64,000 bases of DNA from Exiguobacterium acetylicum DSM 20416. Lineage in GTDB: Bacteria; Bacillota; Bacilli; Exiguobacteriales; Exiguobacteriaceae. A program made the translations under genes and the position numbers. Shown in pieces: positions 60,126 through 64,000 of this stretch. Position 1 is the first letter of the stretch; each line of letters opens with the position of its first letter. Where the stretch lies: positions 1,354,501 through 1,418,500 of the forward strand of contig NZ_JNIR01000001.1 of NCBI RefSeq assembly GCF_000702605.1. Direction: 5' to 3'. The notes under the pieces are model-generated. The model did not search any database, was not told the origin of the DNA, and saw only the letters and a program-made list of their open reading frames with translations.

Positions 60126-60853
60126 TCGATATTCCCCCTGACTTGACGCATGAATTCTTGAACGAACGGGTCGTTACTTGCTAGTACCTCTTCCTTCGTA
60201 CCGATGAAAGCGATCTCTCCAGCGTTCATCAGACAGATGCGACTGCCTAGTTTCAACGCTTCGTTCATATCGTGCGTGACGAACAAAATTGTTTTACCAA
60301 GCTCTTCGTTTAGATGCAACAAATCATTTTGTAATTGTTCACGTGAAATGGGATCAAGAGCAGAAAATGGTTCATCCATCAAGATGACGTCTTGTTCTGC
60401 TGCGAGTGCCCGCATAACCCCGACCCGTTGTTGTTGTCCCCCAGAGAGTTCGCTTGGATATTTTTTCTTAAGTGAGGTGTTCAACCCAGTTAACCGAAAT
60501 AATTCATCGACTCGTTGTACTACTTTCTCTTTATCCCACTTTAATAACTCAGGTACGACGCTAACATTTTCCTCAATCGTCATGTGTGGAAAAAGGGCAA
60601 TCTGTTGTAAGACATAGCCAATTCGCCGACGCAGTTCATGTTCATTGATCGACATGATCGGTTCACCATCAATCCAAATTTGCCCTTCCGTATGATCAAT
60701 CAATCGATTGACCATTTTCATCGTTGTAGTTTTACCGCATCCTGAAGGACCAATCAAACAAAAAATCTCGCCTTGTTCAACTGTAAAATTCACATGTTGC
60801 ACTGCCTTTGTTCCGTCTGCATACGTTTTGCCGACATCCTTGAATTCAATCAC
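60122..60853 (-). CDS. opuFA: Osmoprotectant ABC transporter ATP-binding protein
   Basis: 243-aa ATPase of the OpuA/OpuF group. Walker A GPSGCGKTTTM near residue 37, signature LSGGQQQRVGV near 133, Walker B VILMDEPFSALDPI, switch FVTHDMNEAL. No C-terminal CBS pair as in OpuAA, in keeping with the short OpuFA type. The start is a GTG at 60853 with GAGGG at 7 bp; the longer open frame upstream has no ribosome site. First gene of opuFA-opuFB-lipid kinase, likely for osmotic stress. Confidence 0.9.
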   Translation of the reverse strand: MIEFKDVGKTYADGTKAVQHVNFTVEQGEIFCLIGPSGCGKTTTMKMVNRLIDHTEGQIWIDGEPIMSINEHELRRRIGYVLQQIALFPHMTIEENVSVVPELLKWDKEKVVQRVDELFRLTGLNTSLKKKYPSELSGGQQQRVGVMRALAAEQDVILMDEPFSALDPISREQLQNDLLHLNEELGKTILFVTHDMNEALKLGSRICLMNAGEIAFIGTKEEVLASNDPFVQEFMRQVRGNIE

Positions 60854-60989
60854 GAACCATCCCTCGTTTCCCGGTTTATTATCTTTGTAAAATTTCCCTT
60901 TCTTGGACATTCCAAAACCTATTCCATCCACTCTTTTCCCTGTTTTCTGAATCCATTATCGAACAGGCAAGTTTTTAATTCTTTATCAA

Positions 60990-61021
60990 AACAAAAAAGA
61001 CGATGGAAACTATCCACCGCC
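60990..61021 (-). terminator. Terminator after the 3D-domain gene
   Basis: AGGCGGTGGA / TTCCATCGTCT pair with two G-T wobbles and are followed by TTTTTGTTTTG on the minus strand, 17 bp past the gene stop. Confidence 0.75.
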
Positions 61022-61037
61022 TAATCGTATACTTCTC

Positions 61038-61673
61038 TTATTCGAACGTCACCGTGACTTGACGGCGACCCCATTCTAAGGCTTCTTGTTTTGAACCGAC
61101 AAGAAGATCCATGATTTTTCCGCGAATCGCACCACCTGTATCGAGCGCAATCGCATCGCCGAAACCTTCTACATGTACCTTAGTTCCAAGCGGTACGACC
61201 GATGGATCGACAGCAACAATGCGACGTCCTTCGTATGTAATCGTGTTTGTGACGTCATAACCTGATGCCGTTAAGGCACGACCATTATACAAGCGGCTTC
61301 CATTGTTTTCTGGATTCGTCGTATACGCTGTCGTCTCAAATGTTTCCGTACGCTTTGTGGAACGGTCAGCGTTTGCTTGTGTTCGACTTTGTTTCTTTAC
61401 CTGTTGTGCTTCCTTTTTGGCTTCTTGCGCTGCTTTTGCTTTTTGCTCTGCTTCTGCTTTTTGCTTAGCCAAGGCTTTTAGACGCGCTTGCTTTTTCGCC
61501 TCTGCTTGTTCACGCTTCTCTTGAGCAGCTTGACGTTTCATCTCTAATGGATTTTGTACGATTGTTTTCTCCGTACCGATCCCGATTTGTGCTGCCGACG
61601 CTTCATGATGCGGCAAAAGAATAAATATGAATCCCGCTAAACATAGGGATAAAAGGAATGATGTTCGTTTCAT
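61038..61673 (-). CDS. Secreted 3D-domain cell-wall protein (YocH/YabE-like)
   Basis: 211-aa exported protein. Signal peptide at residues 1-28 (SFLLSLCLAGFIFILL, ending near ASA). A long Lys/Ala/Glu/Gln-rich coiled stretch (about 45-105) follows. The C-terminal 3D domain (about 110-211) has FETTAYTTN, DPSVVPLGTKVHVEGFG and ALDTGGAIRGKIMDLLVGS with the three conserved Asp. 3D domains resemble lytic transglycosylase MltA and act on peptidoglycan. Two perfect WalR boxes lie upstream, as for Bacillus yocH. No LysM or G5 domain is present. Confidence 0.9.
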   Translation of the reverse strand: MKRTSFLLSLCLAGFIFILLPHHEASAAQIGIGTEKTIVQNPLEMKRQAAQEKREQAEAKKQARLKALAKQKAEAEQKAKAAQEAKKEAQQVKKQSRTQANADRSTKRTETFETTAYTTNPENNGSRLYNGRALTASGYDVTNTITYEGRRIVAVDPSVVPLGTKVHVEGFGDAIALDTGGAIRGKIMDLLVGSKQEALEWGRRQVTVTFE

Positions 61674-61776
61674 GTTGATGCCAACCTTTCTCGCCGTTTT
61701 ACGACCCGCACAACGTATCACGGTGACAAATAGTTTGAAAAGCGAACACTATGAATTGAAATATATCTGTCAAAAA

Positions 61777-61793
61777 GTAACGAAATGGTTACA
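61777..61793 (-). promoter_or_regulatory. WalR-like box (one mismatch)
   Basis: The minus strand reads TGTAAC-N5-CGTTAC, one base off the WalR repeat TGTWAH-N5-TGTWAH, 104 bp upstream of the 3D-domain gene and in its orientation. Confidence 0.45.
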
Positions 61794-61842
61794 CGCTTAC
61801 AAAAAACGCTCTCAATTGTTGTGTATCAACGTTTTTATATTT

Positions 61843-61859
61843 TGTAACCGTTCTGTTAC
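61843..61859 (+). promoter_or_regulatory. WalR box
   Basis: TGTAAC-CGTTC-TGTTAC fits TGTWAH-N5-TGTWAH exactly, on the plus strand, 170 bp upstream of the 3D-domain gene. Confidence 0.6.
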
Positions 61860-61870
61860 GAATTAGTTCT

Positions 61871-61887
61871 TGTTACTCTTTTGTAAT
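61871..61887 (+). promoter_or_regulatory. WalR box
   Basis: TGTTAC-TCTTT-TGTAAT fits TGTWAH-N5-TGTWAH exactly, on the plus strand, 28 bp from the neighbouring box. Confidence 0.6.
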
Positions 61888-61984
61888 AAATGTATCTTTT
61901 CGATGTTTTCAGTTATTTTATCCAATTCTTCAAAGAATATAAGAATATAGGATTTTATTATTATTCAGATCGCTGAATGAACAT

Positions 61985-62012
61985 AAAAAACACACCAATT
62001 ATGTGGTGTGCT
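61985..62012 (-). terminator. Terminator-like hairpin
   Basis: CACACCA / TGGTGTG around CATAAT is followed by TTTTTT on the minus strand. It would end a minus-strand transcript crossing the palindromic element, perhaps from the DUF2187 gene. It coincides with one of the 22-bp direct repeats. Confidence 0.7.
61991..62012 (+). repeat. 22-bp direct repeat, copy 1
   Basis: A 22-bp sequence containing CACACCAATTAT and GGTGTGCT, itself a hairpin. It is 20/22 identical to the sequence at 62305-62326 in the same orientation. The two copies flank the palindromic element at 62122-62270. Confidence 0.8.
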
Positions 62013-62121
62013 GAGTTTGCAAACAAGATGGTCCTGCGGAACCAGTTGTTCCAATATGATGGTGATCTCTCTTACCTATCATTGAAAGTCTTCCTCCTTC
62101 TTCGTTTCTACTTTTTTATAC

Positions 62122-62270
62122 CGAAAGAAAGAGGCGAGAAGCGTTTTGTTCAATCGAAATCGCTTCCTAGGGAAAAACAAGCAGGAGCGACCCTGCAACG
62201 AAGTGAAGCGGCGCGATGCTTGTCCCAGGAAAACGATTCGAGATGAACAAAAAAACGCAATCTTTCTCGT
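62122..62270. repeat. Long imperfect palindromic element
   Basis: Nested complementary arms run in order over about 150 bp: CGAAAGAAAGA (62122) with TCTTTCTCG (62261), GCGTTTTGTTCA (62141) with TGAACAAAAAAACGC (62244), CGAAaTCG with CGAtTCG, CCTaGGG with CCCAGG, and ACAAGCA (62176) with TGCTTGT (62216). The tip has a small GCAGG/CCTGC hairpin. No ORF of interest lies across it. It recalls the ACAAGC/GCTTGT stem in the element at 41386-41617. Confidence 0.65.
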
Positions 62271-62304
62271 TAAGAGAAAAATTACGCTTTGTCTTAAGTC
62301 TGAG

Positions 62305-62326
62305 CAAACCAATTATTTGGTGTGCT
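62305..62326 (+). repeat. 22-bp direct repeat, copy 2
   Basis: Second copy of the repeat at 61991-62012, differing at two positions. It lies 9 bp after the DUF2187 gene on the minus-strand reading and lacks a T-run. Confidence 0.8.
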
Positions 62327-62334
62327 TTCATGTA

Positions 62335-62544
62335 TTATTTTGTTTTACGTTCTAACAATTCGATCTCTGACTTTAATAAGACTTGTTTTTCAAACTCTAA
62401 GCCGAGTGACTCAAAGTTTTTCGTGTGGGATACATCACCGACGACCGTATTTGTCAATACAGCCGTTACTTCCGCAACCCAACCTTCTTTTGTTTTCACC
62501 ATATCGCCAACGATATAATCGAATAACTCTTCTGTTTCTTCCAT
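62335..62544 (-). CDS. DUF2187 family protein
   Basis: 69-aa protein of the DUF2187 family, a small KOW-like beta-barrel found across Bacilli, function unknown. The pattern is seen as YIVGDMVKTKEGWVAEVTAV followed by a second half ending LERK (core: GDMVKTKEGWVAEV, then HTKNFESLGLEF). I chose ATG 62544 because AGGAG lies 8 bp before it; an ATG three codons upstream directly abuts that site. Downstream lie the palindromic element and a terminator. Confidence 0.8.
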   Translation of the reverse strand: MEETEELFDYIVGDMVKTKEGWVAEVTAVLTNTVVGDVSHTKNFESLGLEFEKQVLLKSEIELLERKTK

Positions 62545-62604
62545 TTGACTCATCTCCTGACACGTTCAATTACAGTTAATCATATAAAATAACGACCGAA
62601 AAAG

Positions 62605-63216
62605 CTAGTCACGCGTCAATTGAGCTAAGAACTGGCGCAAGATTTTAGCGGTTAATCCCCAAATCAGATAATCCCCGTGCTCATAAAAATGCTCCGTGAC
62701 CGTATACGTACGATCCAGATATGCTTCTCGATTCGCCATTCGTTCGGTCGGCACTTCCTTGCCAGGGCGAATCCGCCACTCCATATCTCCTTTAATCGGC
62801 TTCGAAGTCATCAATTCCGTTAATGACACGAGAAACACATGATCGACTTCTGCTGGTGAAGGATTAAAGTCCGTCGCATGGAGAATGCCAAGATACGGGT
62901 AAATGATCGACCGGTTCGGTGTCACGAGTGGTTCAAGTGTTCCAATCACTTCGATCTCAGAAGCATTGACATTTAATTCTTCGACCGTTTCGCGAACAGC
63001 TGCTGCTTTCGGTAATTCACCCGCATCGATCCGACCACCCGGAAAAGCGATTTCACCTGGTTGCGAACGTAGTGTTTTGGCTCTCACTTGAAATAACAGG
63101 TACACTTCGCCATTCTGCTCGACTAACGGAACGAGTACGGCTGCCGCATGACGAGGTAAACGTTCTTCAGAATCTACGTATTGCTTTCGGATATCGGCTA
63201 AGTTCACCTGTTTCAT
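62605..63216 (-). CDS. Nudix hydrolase, coenzyme A pyrophosphatase type
   Basis: 203-aa Nudix protein. The Nudix box is complete: GGRIDAGELPKAAAVRETVEELNV (core residues G-x5-E-x7-RE-xx-EE). It is preceded by the CoAse (NudL/YeaB) signature LRSQPGEIAFPGG, so it probably cleaves CoA or oxidised CoA to phosphopantetheine and 3',5'-ADP. Its ATG overlaps the stop of the small upstream gene by 4 bp. Confidence 0.9.
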   Translation of the reverse strand: MKQVNLADIRKQYVDSEERLPRHAAAVLVPLVEQNGEVYLLFQVRAKTLRSQPGEIAFPGGRIDAGELPKAAAVRETVEELNVNASEIEVIGTLEPLVTPNRSIIYPYLGILHATDFNPSPAEVDHVFLVSLTELMTSKPIKGDMEWRIRPGKEVPTERMANREAYLDRTYTVTEHFYEHGDYLIWGLTAKILRQFLAQLTRD

Positions 63217-63434
63217 CGCCCTTCTTGTGCAACGTGATGGTACGCCTCTTCCAGATGGCGCATACGGACGATGAGATCCGCATTCTTAGCAATCCGGTCC
63301 GATAAAATCGATCCTGCTACCGTCTTGTAATAGGCGTTTAACGCATGTCTTTTTGTTAAATGCGCTTCATTCTGCCGGATATATTCCTTAAAATTCGCAA
63401 TCAATCGTTCTGTCGTAAAAAGTTGTTCGTTCAC
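63213..63434 (-). CDS. Small protein of unknown function
   Basis: About 73 aa, helical, unrecognised (FTTERLIANFKEYIRQ, DLIVRMRHLEEAYHHV). The best start is the GTG at 63434 with AAAGGA about 8-9 bp upstream; an ATG three codons earlier abuts that site. It is coupled to the Nudix gene by a 4-bp overlap. Confidence 0.65.
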   Translation of the reverse strand: MNEQLFTTERLIANFKEYIRQNEAHLTKRHALNAYYKTVAGSILSDRIAKNADLIVRMRHLEEAYHHVAQEGR

Positions 63435-63522
63435 AAGTTTCATCCTTTCACACGTCCAGCGTGTCATCAATAGTTTAATGGTACCGAGTTTTGGCTAAGA
63501 TGTAAATTAAGGGGGGTTATCC

Positions 63523-64000
63523 GTGAATAAAAAATTAGATGTCCTCATTATCGGTGCCGGACCAACCGGTTTAACACTCGCACTCGCACTCTCGCGCTAT
63601 GGATTATCCTTTCGCATCGTCGAACGTGCAAGCGGACCATCCGTCGTCTCAAAAGCAATCGGGATTCAAGCGCGTTCTCTAGAGTTGTTCGCAAGGCTTG
63701 GTGTCGCAGAAGACTTGATGGAGAATGCGATTAAAATCAATCAAGGAAACCTCTATGTCAATGGTGCATGGCAGGCAAAACTTGATTTTACTGATTTGAA
63801 TACACCCTTTCCGTTCGTCACGCTGTTACCTCAAAGTGAGACAGAACGGATTCTTGAAGCGCAACTCGCCACTTACGGTCATGCAGTGGAACGAGAGACG
63901 GAATTGACGGGGTTTGCTCAATTCCCGACTTTTGTTACTGCTTCCTTACAACATAAAGGGGAAACAGAGACGGTCGATGCTTCCTTCATCATCGGAGCAG
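63523..64000 (+). CDS. FAD-dependent monooxygenase, partial
   Basis: N-terminal 159 codons of a flavoprotein hydroxylase (UbiH/PheA/TcmG-like FAD_binding_3). The GTG start at 63523 follows GGGGGG at about 6 bp. The Rossmann motif VLIIGAGPTGLTLALAL is at residues 7-23, followed by FRIVERA and the conserved GIQARSLELF, which contact FAD. The gene runs off the right edge, so the GD motif and the substrate domain are not seen. Divergent from the Nudix operon. Substrate unknown. Confidence 0.88.
   Translation, partial: MNKKLDVLIIGAGPTGLTLALALSRYGLSFRIVERASGPSVVSKAIGIQARSLELFARLGVAEDLMENAIKINQGNLYVNGAWQAKLDFTDLNTPFPFVTLLPQSETERILEAQLATYGHAVERETELTGFAQFPTFVTASLQHKGETETVDASFIIGA

Noticed and set aside
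61977-62355. Small ORFs across the palindromic element (60-100 aa, both strands)
   Set aside because: They read through hairpin arms, have no ribosome site and overlap each other in many frames; the inverted repeats explain the sequence better.

Overview
The window is chromosomal DNA of a low-to-moderate GC Gram-positive bacterium of the class Bacilli. The mix of genes (odhAB, mtlAFD/mtlR, gltBD, xpaC-yaaN, yocK-type DksA/TraR protein, YhaM, a hybrid opuF-type transporter, a YocH-like 3D-domain wall protein) together with CcpA, SigB and WalR-type sites fits Bacilli best. My inference, not provable here, is the genus Exiguobacterium. Most genes lie on the minus strand.

Layout. 1-4044: odhB (cut by the window edge) and odhA of the 2-oxoglutarate dehydrogenase complex, with a perfect cre upstream. 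4357-6525: a complete amino-acid ABC importer. 6728-6811: tRNA-Leu(CAG). 6854-9175: alpha/beta hydrolase, AbrB-like protein and S66 peptidase. 9363-11268: aldehyde dehydrogenase with its DUF779 partner. 11462-12852: a DksA/TraR-type stress protein under a likely SigB promoter and an unrecognised gene. 13096-18634: mannitol PTS operon mtlA-mtlF-mtlD, plus mtlR preceded by a stand-alone IIB domain. 18793-24728: glutamate synthase gltB-gltD, divergent from an ABC substrate-binding protein/permease pair that lacks an ATPase (25024-26546). 26627-28474: a membrane EAL protein with a degenerate GGDEF domain.

28614-34738 is the least ordinary part. It holds a frameshifted FMN azoreductase gene and, converging on it, a tandem array of six paralogous PlcR-type regulators (XRE helix-turn-helix plus TPR domain). 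Four are intact and two are broken. The array is AT-rich, carries no obvious peptide pheromone gene, and sits at the 3' side of an atypical tRNA-Thr(GGT). The defects in azoR and in the two broken copies lie mostly in A-tracts; the azoR site is a correctly phased A AAA AAG slippery heptamer.

34984-53974: a Cse60-like protein, PatB-type lyase, proline/sodium symporter with a SigB-like promoter, RsmJ/YpiP-like methyltransferase, GNAT protein, queuosine-precursor transporter, PilZ protein, malL, thyA-dfrA, an active-looking GGDEF protein, fumC, a CNNM/CBS protein, RNase H-like protein, CobW GTPase, YhaM and a dCMP deaminase. 54024-61673: yaaN-xpaC, an NSS transporter, the opuFA-opuFB-lipid kinase operon, and a 3D-domain protein with WalR boxes. 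62335-64000: a DUF2187 protein, a CoA-type Nudix hydrolase, a small unknown protein and the start of an FAD monooxygenase.

Two intergenic regions (41386-41617 and 61991-62326) hold long nested inverted repeats that look like structured RNAs or MITE-like palindromic elements; the second is flanked by 22-bp direct repeats.
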